DNA of 20,613 bases from a bacterium (lineage in GTDB: Bacteria > BMS3Abin14): the NCBI GenBank assembly GCA_029210545.1, contig JARGFV010000039.1, forward strand, positions 1 to 20,613. The letters run 5' to 3'. Of this stretch, positions 1-6,182 are shown piece by piece. A program made the translations under genes and the position numbers. The notes under the pieces were generated by a model, which was given only the letters and a program-made list of their open reading frames with translations, was not told where the DNA came from and made no database searches. Every line of letters begins with the position of its first letter. Positions within the stretch are counted from its first letter, which is position 1.

Positions 1-40
1 TTCAAGAAAAGACCCAAAAAAGGGCTTTCCGAAAAACCTA

Positions 41-76
41 TAGCAGCGTGTCAAGAGGTTTTCCGACACGCTGCTA
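41..76 (-). repeat. hairpin repeat, family 2 (GCAGCGTGTC stem)
   Basis: A perfect 12-bp inverted repeat, TAGCAGCGTGTC (41-52) and GACACGCTGCTA (65-76), encloses a 12-nt loop. Read on the - strand, it matches the hairpin at 10758-10787, including the loop motif GGAAAACC. Similarity continues past the stem into a TTTTTCGGAAA-like stretch around 27-38. It lies upstream of hemC. There is no long T tract on the hemC side, so I call it a dispersed repeat rather than a terminator. Confidence 0.7.
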
Positions 77-122
77 GTGAGCCGCTTTTGCATTCTTCGC
101 GTTATAAGCTTTTGACTGTTTC

Positions 123-150
123 TTGGATTTTGGATCTTAGATCTTGGACT
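123..150. repeat. four degenerate 7-bp repeats upstream of hemC
   Basis: The stretch divides exactly into TTGGATT, TTGGATC, TTAGATC and TTGGACT. It lies 37 bp before the hemC start, inside its leader. Other runs with a 7-bp period but a different unit occur at 1131-1172, 2489-2509, 17469-17573 and 20408-20456. Function is unknown. Confidence 0.6.
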
Positions 151-186
151 AACGAAAAAAATAAGAAATTCAACAGGAGGCTTTAA

Positions 187-1122
187 TTGAACAACACCAT
201 TCGCATCGGCACCCGGGGAAGCCAGCTGGCGCTGTGGCAGGCGAACTGGGTCAAGGAACAGTTGATCCGCCATCACCCCAACCTGGACGTCCAGATCCGG
301 ACCATCAAGACCACCGGGGACAAGATCCTGGACGTGCCCCTGGCGAAAGTCGGCGGCAAGGGCCTTTTCGTCAAGGAGATCGAGGAGGCGCTGCTGGACA
401 AGTCGGTGGACCTCGCCGTCCACAGCATGAAGGACGTCCCCACCGAGCTGCCTGAGGGCCTGGGCATCGTCGCCGTTTCCAGGCGCGAGGACCCGCGGGA
501 CGCCGTTCTCGGGAGCGCAGACACCCCCATCCTCGAACTGCCCGAGGGGGCGAAGATCGGCACCAGCAGCCTGCGCCGCCAGGCCCAGCTGTTAGCCGCC
601 CGCCCGGACTTCGTCATCCAGCCGCTGCGGGGCAACATCAACACCCGCCTGAGGAAACTCAAGGAGGGGATGTACGACGCCATCATCCTGGCCATGGCCG
701 GCGTGAGCCGCCTGGGCTGGGAGAACGAAGTCACCGAGGTCATCGATCCCGACATCATGCTTCCGGCCATCGGCCAGGGCGCCCTTGGCATCGAGGCACG
801 GCTGGCCGACAAGACCACCCTGGACCGGATCGCTTTCTTCAACGATGACGCCACCAGTTCGTGCGTCACCGCCGAGCGGGCCTTCCTTCACCGCCTCGAG
901 GGAGGATGCCAGGTCCCCATCGCCGCCCACGCCGTTCGGGAGGGCGACAAGGTGGCCCTCACCGGTCTCGTGGCCAGCGTGGACGGCAGGCGGATCATCA
1001 GGGATACCGACCGGGGCCCGGCCGCCGACGCGGCCAAGCTCGGAAGCTCGCTGGCCGGCCGGATCCTCGAGGCCGGGGGCAGGGAGATCCTGGAAGAGGT
1101 TTATTGCAGGGAAATGAAATAA
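187..1122 (+). CDS. hemC: hydroxymethylbilane synthase (porphobilinogen deaminase)
   Basis: The cytoplasmic enzyme joins four porphobilinogen molecules into the linear tetrapyrrole hydroxymethylbilane, the step before HemD. The 311-residue length is typical. Visible family landmarks are GTRGSQLALWQA near residues 8-19 (R10, S12), VGGKGLFVKE near 55-64, HSMKDVP at 79-85 with the catalytic Asp as D83, GTSSLRRQAQL near 125-135, RGNINTRL near 148-155, and EGGCQVP, where C241 should carry the dipyrromethane cofactor. The start is a TTG at 187, supported by AGGAGG at 175-180 with 6-nt spacing; no better ATG precedes the GTRGS motif. hemD follows on the same strand but 546 bp away across a repeat-rich spacer, so tight co-translation is unlikely. 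Confidence 0.97.
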   Translation: MNNTIRIGTRGSQLALWQANWVKEQLIRHHPNLDVQIRTIKTTGDKILDVPLAKVGGKGLFVKEIEEALLDKSVDLAVHSMKDVPTELPEGLGIVAVSRREDPRDAVLGSADTPILELPEGAKIGTSSLRRQAQLLAARPDFVIQPLRGNINTRLRKLKEGMYDAIILAMAGVSRLGWENEVTEVIDPDIMLPAIGQGALGIEARLADKTTLDRIAFFNDDATSSCVTAERAFLHRLEGGCQVPIAAHAVREGDKVALTGLVASVDGRRIIRDTDRGPAADAAKLGSSLAGRILEAGGREILEEVYCREMK

Positions 1123-1130
1123 TTAACCGG

Positions 1131-1172
1131 TGTCTGGTATCTGGAAAGAGCAGAATCCAGGAGCCAGGAGAA
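1131..1172. repeat. degenerate 7-bp-periodic run after hemC
   Basis: From 1131 the sequence reads in 7-base steps: TGTCTGG, TATCTGG, AAAGAGC, AGAATCC, AGGAGCC, AGGAGAA. The first two units and the last two are clearly related; the middle two are weak. It begins 9 bp after the hemC stop. Confidence 0.45.
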
Positions 1173-1173
1173 A

Positions 1174-1213
1174 AGCCTGTGTCGGGGTGATCACCCCTTT
1201 GGCGTGACAGGCT
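1174..1213 (+). terminator. nested inverted repeat after hemC, possible weak terminator
   Basis: The 14-bp palindrome GGGGTGATCACCCC (1184-1197) is followed by TTT. It sits inside an outer inverted repeat, AGCCTGT (1174-1180) and ACAGGCT (1207-1213). Its place 50 bp after the hemC stop fits a 3' end, but the T run is only three bases, so termination is uncertain. Confidence 0.3.
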
Positions 1214-1250
1214 GTGTTTCGGAGTGTCGGCGTAAAACATTATGAACACG

Positions 1251-1290
1251 ATTGTCATCGCGAGTTGAACCTGGACGAAGCGATCTCAGG
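1251..1290. repeat. degenerate GTCATYGCGAG...GAAGCGATCTC dispersed repeat
   Basis: The stretch contains TTGTCATCGCGAG and, after a short interval, GACGAAGCGATCTC. This matches, from memory, the widespread intergenic repeat GTCATTGCGAG...GAAGCAATCTC found in many environmental bacterial genomes. There is only one copy here, so the assignment depends on that recollection. Confidence 0.4.
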
Positions 1291-1310
1291 TAATTAAGCT
1301 GAAAGGCAAA

Positions 1311-1455
1311 GCTTTAACGCAGAGTTACGCGGAGGCGGCTCTCTGGTAGGCCGCACAATCCGCAGAGTTTCGCAGTAAAGAAATGAATAAGGTTTAACTG
1401 CGGTCCCCTGCGGTGGCGCCTGGGAAGTGGCGCCCTCCGCGGCCCTCCGCGTTCC
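1311..1455. repeat. GCAGAG / GCGGAGG-type low-complexity intergenic repeat
   Basis: The first half carries ACGCAGAGTTACGCGGAG and CCGCAGAGTTTCGCAG. The second half carries complementary forms, CTGCGGTCCCCTGCGGT and CTCCGCGGCCCTCCGCG, so the two halves are roughly inverted. Short related text (CACAGAGTTACACAGAG) appears at 10513-10529. I see no reading frame with family character. It abuts copy 1 of the five-hairpin element. Confidence 0.4.
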
Positions 1456-1459
1456 AGCT

Positions 1460-1637
1460 TTGATGGACTCGCAAAAAGTCCATCAAAGCGCCCCGCGCGG
1501 GGCGCCCAAATCAATGACCCGTCCCGCAAGTCATTAATTTGCGGGATAAGTCATTGATTTGTAAGGAAAGGGAAAACGACGCTTTTCCCTTTCCGTGGAG
1601 CGAAAAGTCCCGGATTGGACTTTTTGCGACCCTGTCA
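1460..1637 (+). repeat. five-hairpin element, copy 1 (full length)
   Basis: Consecutive inverted repeats are: A, CTTTGATGGACT (1458-1469) with AGTCCATCAAAG (1477-1488); B, an 18-bp GC palindrome at 1488-1505; C, CAAATCAATGAC (1507-1518) with GTCATTGATTTG (1550-1561), enclosing an inner CCCGCAA/TTGCGGG stem; D, GGAAAGGGAAAA (1565-1576) with TTTTCCCTTTCC (1583-1594); E, AAAAGTCC (1603-1610) with GGACTTTT (1617-1624). The outer segments TCGCAAAAAGTCCA (1469-1482) and TGGACTTTTTGCGA (1616-1629) are also perfect complements. It ends 31 bp before the hemD start. Other copies are at 2536-2714, 6087-6161 (partial), 10850-11020 and 20511-20613. There is no open frame and no consistent target-site duplication. 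Confidence 0.92.
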
Positions 1638-1668
1638 GCTTTAGATGCTGTGGAAACAGGAAAGGGTT

Positions 1669-2472
1669 ATGAAAAACCCGAGCGGAAATCTGCCCCTCGA
1701 TGGGATCAGAGTGCTGGTGACGCGGGCCTGGTCCCAGTCCGCTGACATGGTCAGCAGGCTCGAATCGAAGGGCGCGCGGGTCCGGGTGGTCCCCGCGGTG
1801 CACATGGAGCCGGAAGCCGACCCTGCAGGGATAAGACAGGCCCTGAGCGACCCCGGCGGCGCCGATCACCTCCTTTTCACTTCGGTCAACGGGGTGGAAT
1901 TCTTCCTGAAATTCCTGGAAAATGAACGGGCAGGATCCGGGGCGCACATTGGTGACCTGCCCCCGGCAATGTGCGTGGGATCGAAAACCGCCCTGGCCTG
2001 GGAAAGAGCCGGCGGGAAGGTGTCCCTGGTGCCGGAGCGGTACACGGCCCAGGGCCTCCTGGAGATGCTCCCTTCTGACCTTTCGGGGCAGCGTTTTTTA
2101 CTGTTCAGGCCCCGGGAGGTGACGACTCCCCTGGGTGAGCTGATCGAGGCCCGGGGGGGCATTGTGCGGGAGGTTATCCTTTATCGCACGGTGGTTCCCG
2201 AAGAGGGGGCCGCCGCGTTAAAAACAGCGCTGGCCGAAGGGCTGGACGTGGTCACCTTCGCCAGCCCCTCGGCGGTAAAAGGAACGGTAGAGCTGCTGGG
2301 GAAAGTGGAAGGTGAAAAGTGGAAAAAGATCTTAGACCTGCCGGCTCTGTGTATCGGGCCAACGACTGCTGAGGCTGCCCGTGAGGCCGGGTTCACCAAC
2401 ATCCATTTCCCCGCCGAGCACACCGGCGGGGGAATGGTCGAAATGCTTACCAGACTGCTTGGTAGCAGCTGA
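1669..2472 (+). CDS. hemD: uroporphyrinogen-III synthase
   Basis: This enzyme closes hydroxymethylbilane into uroporphyrinogen III while inverting ring D. The family diverges strongly, but the alternating two-lobe pattern is visible: VLVTRAWSQ near the N-terminus, LLFTSVNGVEFFL, VGSKTALAWERAGG, LLFRPREVTTPLGELIEARGG, VTFASPSAVKGTVELL, CIGPTTAEAAREAGF and a final HTGGGMVEML helix. I chose ATG 1669 (267 aa) because AGGAAAGGG at 1658-1666 provides a Shine-Dalgarno site; an in-frame ATG at 1645 would add eight residues but lies nearer the hairpin element and lacks a good site. There is no fused methyltransferase (CobA) domain. Its position after hemC supports the call. Confidence 0.9.
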   Translation: MKNPSGNLPLDGIRVLVTRAWSQSADMVSRLESKGARVRVVPAVHMEPEADPAGIRQALSDPGGADHLLFTSVNGVEFFLKFLENERAGSGAHIGDLPPAMCVGSKTALAWERAGGKVSLVPERYTAQGLLEMLPSDLSGQRFLLFRPREVTTPLGELIEARGGIVREVILYRTVVPEEGAAALKTALAEGLDVVTFASPSAVKGTVELLGKVEGEKWKKILDLPALCIGPTTAEAAREAGFTNIHFPAEHTGGGMVEMLTRLLGSS

Positions 2473-2488
2473 AAAGGAGAGCGAAGCG

Positions 2489-2531
2489 CAAAGAACGAAG
2501 AACGAAGTGGGAGCTTTTCCTTCGCACTTCG
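2489..2531. repeat. short heptamer run and small hairpin after hemD
   Basis: CAAAGAA, CGAAGAA and CGAAGTG (2489-2509) are three related 7-mers. CGAAGTG (2503-2509) also pairs with CACTTCG (2525-2531) across a 15-nt loop. The structure ends 4 bp before hairpin element copy 2 begins. Confidence 0.4.
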
Positions 2532-2535
2532 AACT

Positions 2536-2714
2536 TTGATGGACTCGCAAATAGTCCATCAACGCACCCCGCGCGGGGTGCCCAAATCAATGACCCGTCC
2601 CGCAAGTCATTAATTTGCGGGATAAGTCATTGATTTGTAAGGAAAGGGAAAACGACGCTTTTCCCTTTCCGTGGAGCGAAAAGTCCCGGATTGGACTTTT
2701 TGCGACCCTGTCAA
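2536..2714 (+). repeat. five-hairpin element, copy 2 (full length)
   Basis: Nearly identical to copy 1 from stem C to the end, with informative differences upstream. Palindrome B (2564-2581) reads GCACCCCGCGCGGGGTGC, where a G-to-A change in the left arm is matched by a C-to-T change in the right arm. The loop-side base of stem A also differs (CGCAAAT). Like copy 1 it has the long form of stem C with the inner CCCGCAA/TTGCGGG pair. It lies between hemD and pilB, ending 257 bp before the pilB start. Confidence 0.92.
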
Positions 2715-2782
2715 AGACAAATGGGAATGGCACTATAAGCATCATGAATCAGGCGGGGTTGAGCTATTCCGGAAACAGACAT

Positions 2783-2890
2783 GGAATCCAGGCTCAGCCG
2801 GATTCCGTGTTCCTGAGCTTGCCTTCCGCAGGCAGGGGGGAACCATACCCGAAATCCGGACCTAAAAAAAAGCATCGGAGGATTTCGGGT
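2783..2890 (+). other. two inverted repeats in the pilB upstream region
   Basis: GGAATCC (2783-2789) pairs with GGATTCC (2800-2806) around a 10-nt loop. ACCCGAAATCC (2847-2857) pairs perfectly with GGATTTCGGGT (2880-2890) around a 22-nt loop containing an A8 run. The second lies 4 bp before a TTGACA hexamer. These could be operator-like or simply dispersed repeats. Apart from element copy 2, this hairpin pair and the putative promoter, the 499-bp hemD-pilB spacer shows nothing else. Confidence 0.4.
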
Positions 2891-2894
2891 GAAC

Positions 2895-2923
2895 TTGACA
2901 AAACCCTTCACTGTCAATAGCCT
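2895..2923 (+). promoter_or_regulatory. possible sigma70-type promoter for pilB
   Basis: TTGACA (2895-2900) is a consensus -35 hexamer, followed after 17 bp by TAGCCT (2918-2923), a poor -10 match. TTGACA and TGTCAA (2912-2917) also form a small inverted repeat. It lies 49 bp upstream of the pilB start. The weak -10 keeps confidence low. Confidence 0.3.
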
Positions 2924-2971
2924 GTAGGTTGATCATTTCACACAGTTATAACTACGGGGAGTGAGACCGAT

Positions 2972-4762
2972 ATGGCAGCAGCGCGTCTGGGCGAGATGCT
3001 CGTCAAAGCCAAGATCATTTCCGAGGATCAGCTCAAGCAGGCCCTCGAGGAGCAGAGCAAGTCCGGGGGCCGTCTGGGGTACAACCTGGCCAAGCTGAAC
3101 ATCCTGGAAGAGGCGGAGATAGTTTCCTTCCTTAGCAAACAGTACGGTGTCCCCTCCATCAACCTGGTGGATTTCGAGGTTGACCCGGGCATCATCAAGC
3201 TCATCCCGGGAAAGACGGCCAAGAAGTACCAGCTGGTGCCCATCAGCCGCACGGGAGGTACCCTGACCCTGGCCATGGCCGATCCCACCAATGTCTTTGC
3301 CCTTGACGACATCAAGTTCATGACCGGCTACAATGTGGAGCCGGTGGTGGCATCCGAGACCGCCATCGAGGACGCCATCATGAAGTACTACGAGAGCGGC
3401 GGGTTCGGGTCAGGGAAGGCCGACATCTCCGGGGCTGACTACTCCCTGGAAGGAATGGACGATGGCGGGTTCGCCGGTGAGATGGAGATCGGGGACATGG
3501 TGGATGTCGACGAGTTCGATACCCTGGTCAAGGGCGCCGTGGACGACGTGGAGGTTATCGAGGACACATCCGACGACGTGCTCAGCGGGGATGTGGAAGC
3601 CCCCATCATCAAGCTGGTCAACGGTCTTCTTGTGCGCGCCTACAAGATGAAGGTCAGCGATGTCCACATCGAACCGTACGAGAAGGTCATGCGGGTCCGT
3701 TACAGGCTGGACGGGGTGTGCAAAACCATGATGAATCTCCCTCTGAAGATCCGGAACGCCGTGCTCTCGAGGGTCAAGATCATGTCCAAGCTGGACATCG
3801 CCGAGCGCCGCCTGCCCCAGGACGGCAGGATCAAGATGAAGCTCGGGCGCCGGGCCGAGATCGATTTCCGTGTTTCGGTCCTTCCCACCCTGTTCGGAGA
3901 AAAGATCGTCCTCAGGCTCCTGGACAAGGCCAACCTGCAGCTGGACATGACCAAACTCGGCTTCGAGGAGGCGGCCCTGGCCGATTTCAAGGAGGCGATC
4001 CATAAACCGTTCGGGATGGTCCTGGTCACCGGCCCTACCGGAAGCGGCAAGACCACGACCCTTTACTCCGCTCTGGCTGACCTCAATACCGACGACGTGA
4101 ACATCATGACGGCCGAGGACCCGGTGGAGTTCAACCTCATGGGGATCAACCAGGTCCAGATGCACGACGAGATCGGTTTGAACTTCGCCGCCTCACTGCG
4201 TTCTTTCCTGAGGCAGGACCCCGACATCATCCTGGTTGGGGAGATCCGGGACTACGAGACGGCTGAGATCGGGATCAAGGCGGCCCTTACGGGCCACATG
4301 GTTCTTTCGACCCTCCACACAAACGACGCCCCGGCCACGATCAACCGTCTCCTCAACATGGGAGTGGAGCCCTTCCTGGTGGCCTCGGCGGTGATCATGG
4401 TCGTGGCACAGCGCCTTGCCCGCAAGGTATGCGAGAACTGCAAACAGGTGGTGGACGTGCCTATCGCCGCCCTCGTCGACGTAGGGTTCAAGGAGGAGGA
4501 GGCCGGGACCATCACCTGTTACAAGGGGGAAGGATGCAGCACCTGCGGAGGCACAGGGTATAAAGGGCGCGTGGCTCTTTACGAGGTCATGGTGGTCTCC
4601 GACCAGGTCAAGGAGATCATTCTCCAGGGGGGGACCACCTTTGAGATCAAGGCTGCGGCTATCGAGGGCGGCATGAAGTCCCTGCGCCAGAGCGGTCTTC
4701 AGAAGATCAAGGAAGGGGTGACCACCATCGAGGAGATCCTCAGGGTCACCTTCGGAGACTAG
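2972..4762 (+). CDS. pilB: type IV pilus assembly (extension) ATPase PilB
   Basis: Hexameric cytoplasmic ATPase that powers pilus extension at the PilC platform. Residues 1-140 form a GspE/MshEN-type N-terminal domain, beginning RLGEMLVKAKIISEDQL. An acidic linker (about 145-205) leads to the ATPase core: Walker A GPTGSGKT at 354-361, the Asp box around AEDPVEF (381-387), Walker B-like DPDIILVGEIRD (416-427) and the His box TGHMVLSTLHTN (440-451). Four cysteines, C487, C490, C522 and C525, form the tetracysteine zinc site typical of PilB/GspE and absent from PilT. The 596-residue length is normal. ATG 2972 is preceded by GGGGAG at 2957-2962. With pilT, pilC, pilS and pilR downstream, the pilus role is better supported than a type II secretion GspE. 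Confidence 0.96.
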   Translation: MAAARLGEMLVKAKIISEDQLKQALEEQSKSGGRLGYNLAKLNILEEAEIVSFLSKQYGVPSINLVDFEVDPGIIKLIPGKTAKKYQLVPISRTGGTLTLAMADPTNVFALDDIKFMTGYNVEPVVASETAIEDAIMKYYESGGFGSGKADISGADYSLEGMDDGGFAGEMEIGDMVDVDEFDTLVKGAVDDVEVIEDTSDDVLSGDVEAPIIKLVNGLLVRAYKMKVSDVHIEPYEKVMRVRYRLDGVCKTMMNLPLKIRNAVLSRVKIMSKLDIAERRLPQDGRIKMKLGRRAEIDFRVSVLPTLFGEKIVLRLLDKANLQLDMTKLGFEEAALADFKEAIHKPFGMVLVTGPTGSGKTTTLYSALADLNTDDVNIMTAEDPVEFNLMGINQVQMHDEIGLNFAASLRSFLRQDPDIILVGEIRDYETAEIGIKAALTGHMVLSTLHTNDAPATINRLLNMGVEPFLVASAVIMVVAQRLARKVCENCKQVVDVPIAALVDVGFKEEEAGTITCYKGEGCSTCGGTGYKGRVALYEVMVVSDQVKEIILQGGTTFEIKAAAIEGGMKSLRQSGLQKIKEGVTTIEEILRVTFGD

Positions 4763-4896
4763 AATCCAGGATACTCTCATAGAAAATCAACGGGGATCCC
4801 GGATTGTGTATGTAGACCAGACAAAAACAGATTAGACACCGAAAATCGGATTCTGGAAAATTAAATCAAAGGCACGGAATGTTTCCGGCCGAATAG

Positions 4897-4937
4897 CTTT
4901 TAGCAGCGCCCCGGATTTGCTGAGTCGCTGTTAAAAG
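4897..4937 (+). promoter_or_regulatory. hairpin in the pilT leader
   Basis: CTTTTAGCAGCG (4897-4908) and CGCTGTTAAAAG (4926-4937) are complementary at 11 of 12 positions, the exception being a G-T pair, around a 17-nt loop. The right arm ends at the GGGG of the pilT Shine-Dalgarno site (4937-4942), 9 bp before the ATG. Folding in mRNA could affect access to that site; this is inference. Confidence 0.4.
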
Positions 4938-4946
4938 GGGGAAAGC

Positions 4947-6074
4947 ATGAACAAACCCGATACCAGCGGAGTGCCACTGGGTGTTGACTCCCAGGAAGTG
5001 CCCGGCATCCACCAGTTGCTGAAGTTTATGGTGGACAACAAGGCCAGCGACCTGCACATCACCCCCGGAACGCCGCCGCAGCTGCGGATCGACGGCGCGT
5101 TAAGGCCTATCAACGTCCCCACCCTGGCGCCCCCGGACACCAAGAAGATCGCCTACAGCCTGCTCACGGATGCCCAGAAACACGTTTTCGAGGAGGACAA
5201 GGAACTTGACTTTTCCTTCGGGGTCAAGGGGCTGTCCCGGTTCCGCGCCAACGTTTTCCAGACGAGGGGATCTGTAGGGATCGCCATCCGGACCATCCCC
5301 TTCGAGATCATGTCCTTCGATAGCCTGGGTCTGCCCAAGGTGGTTGAAGAGCTCAACAAGCGGCCCAAGGGCCTCGTTCTGGTCACCGGGCCAACGGGAA
5401 GCGGCAAGTCCACGACCCTTGCCGCCATGGTCGACAGGATCAACTCCACCCGGCACGAGCACATCATCACCATCGAGGACCCCATCGAGTTCCTTCATCC
5501 CCACAAAAGCTGCGTGGTCAACCAGCGGGAGGTCGGGGCCGACACCTCCACCTTCAAGAGGGCCCTCAAGTCGATCCTCCGGCAGGACCCCGACATCGTC
5601 CTCATCGGCGAGATGCGGGATCTGGAGACCATCGAAGCGGCCCTTTCCGTGGCCGAGACGGGACACCTGGTGTTCGGCACCCTGCACACGAACAACTGTG
5701 TCCAGACCATCAACAGGATCCTGGACGTCTTTCCGCCCTACCAGCAGCCCCAGATCAGGGCCCAGCTGTCCTTCGTGCTGGAGGGAGTCCTGTCCCAGAC
5801 CCTGATTCCCAAAAAAGGCGGGGGACGCTGTCTTGCACTCGAAGTCATGGTGCCCAACGCGGCCATCAGGAACCTCATCCGCGAAGACAAGGTCCACCAG
5901 ATCTACTCCATCATGCAGGTGGGGCAGACCAAGTTCGGCATGCAAACCATGAACCAGTCCCTCCTGGAACTCTATCTCAAAGGGACGATCCCCGTGGAAG
6001 AGGTTCTGGGGAGGACCACCAACCCTGAAGAGATGCGTCAGATGCTGACGCAGGCCGGGGTCAGTATCGGGTAA
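4947..6074 (+). CDS. pilT: type IV pilus retraction ATPase PilT
   Basis: Cytoplasmic hexameric motor that depolymerises the pilus and drives twitching. The 375 residues start with a PAS-like N-terminal domain (SDLHITPGTPPQLRIDG, about 34-50). The RecA-like core has Walker A GPTGSGKS at 148-155, IEDPIEF near 176-182, DPDIVLIGEMRD (214-225) and a His-box region, TGHLVFGTLHTNN. The retraction-ATPase signature AIRNLIRE is at 316-323, which separates PilT from PilB. There are no zinc cysteine pairs. ATG 4947 follows GGGGGAAA at 4937-4944. It lies 184 bp after pilB in a spacer with a leader hairpin but no convincing promoter. Common variants of the His-box tail read LHTNSA..TIDRI; here it is LHTNNCVQTINRI. 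Confidence 0.96.
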   Translation: MNKPDTSGVPLGVDSQEVPGIHQLLKFMVDNKASDLHITPGTPPQLRIDGALRPINVPTLAPPDTKKIAYSLLTDAQKHVFEEDKELDFSFGVKGLSRFRANVFQTRGSVGIAIRTIPFEIMSFDSLGLPKVVEELNKRPKGLVLVTGPTGSGKSTTLAAMVDRINSTRHEHIITIEDPIEFLHPHKSCVVNQREVGADTSTFKRALKSILRQDPDIVLIGEMRDLETIEAALSVAETGHLVFGTLHTNNCVQTINRILDVFPPYQQPQIRAQLSFVLEGVLSQTLIPKKGGGRCLALEVMVPNAAIRNLIREDKVHQIYSIMQVGQTKFGMQTMNQSLLELYLKGTIPVEEVLGRTTNPEEMRQMLTQAGVSIG

Positions 6075-6086
6075 CGGTCCAGCTAC

Positions 6087-6161
6087 GAGGAAAGGGAAAA
6101 CGACGCTTTTCCCTTTCCGTTGAGCAAAAAGTCCCGCCCGGACTTTTCGCGATGCTATCAA
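6087..6161 (+). repeat. five-hairpin element, copy 3 (3' part only)
   Basis: Only stems D and E remain. D, GGAAAGGGAAAA / TTTTCCCTTTCC with loop CGACGC, is identical to copies 1 and 2. E is AAAAGTCC / GGACTTTT with a shorter loop (CGCCC). The end reads GATGCTATCAA where copy 2 has GACCCTGTCAA. It fills most of the pilT-pilC spacer and stops 22 bp before the pilC start, so it is probably transcribed as part of the pilC leader. Stems A to C are absent. Confidence 0.85.
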
Positions 6162-6182
6162 GATCAATCGGGGAGGAAGTCC

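Noticed and set aside
1456-1642. AGCTT on both sides of element copy 1 as a target-site duplication
   Set aside because: The matching flanks are not repeated at copies 2 and 4, so the duplication is probably chance.
2726-2738. Possible sigma54 promoter TGGCAC...GC upstream of pilB
   Set aside because: The distance between the GG and GC dinucleotides is two bases too short for sigma54 recognition.
2615-2920. 101-codon frame starting in hairpin element copy 2
   Set aside because: The first part is the repeat itself; an equivalent frame starts in copy 1 (1539). This reflects repeated DNA, not a conserved gene.
2972-4762. pilB as a type II secretion ATPase (gspE)
   Set aside because: The following pilT, pilC, pilS and pilR genes, and the AIRNLIRE-bearing retraction ATPase in particular, identify a T4P locus.
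4871-4885. Possible sigma54 promoter GGCACGGAATGTTT upstream of pilT
   Set aside because: The GG element is present, but the required GC at the -12 position is TT.
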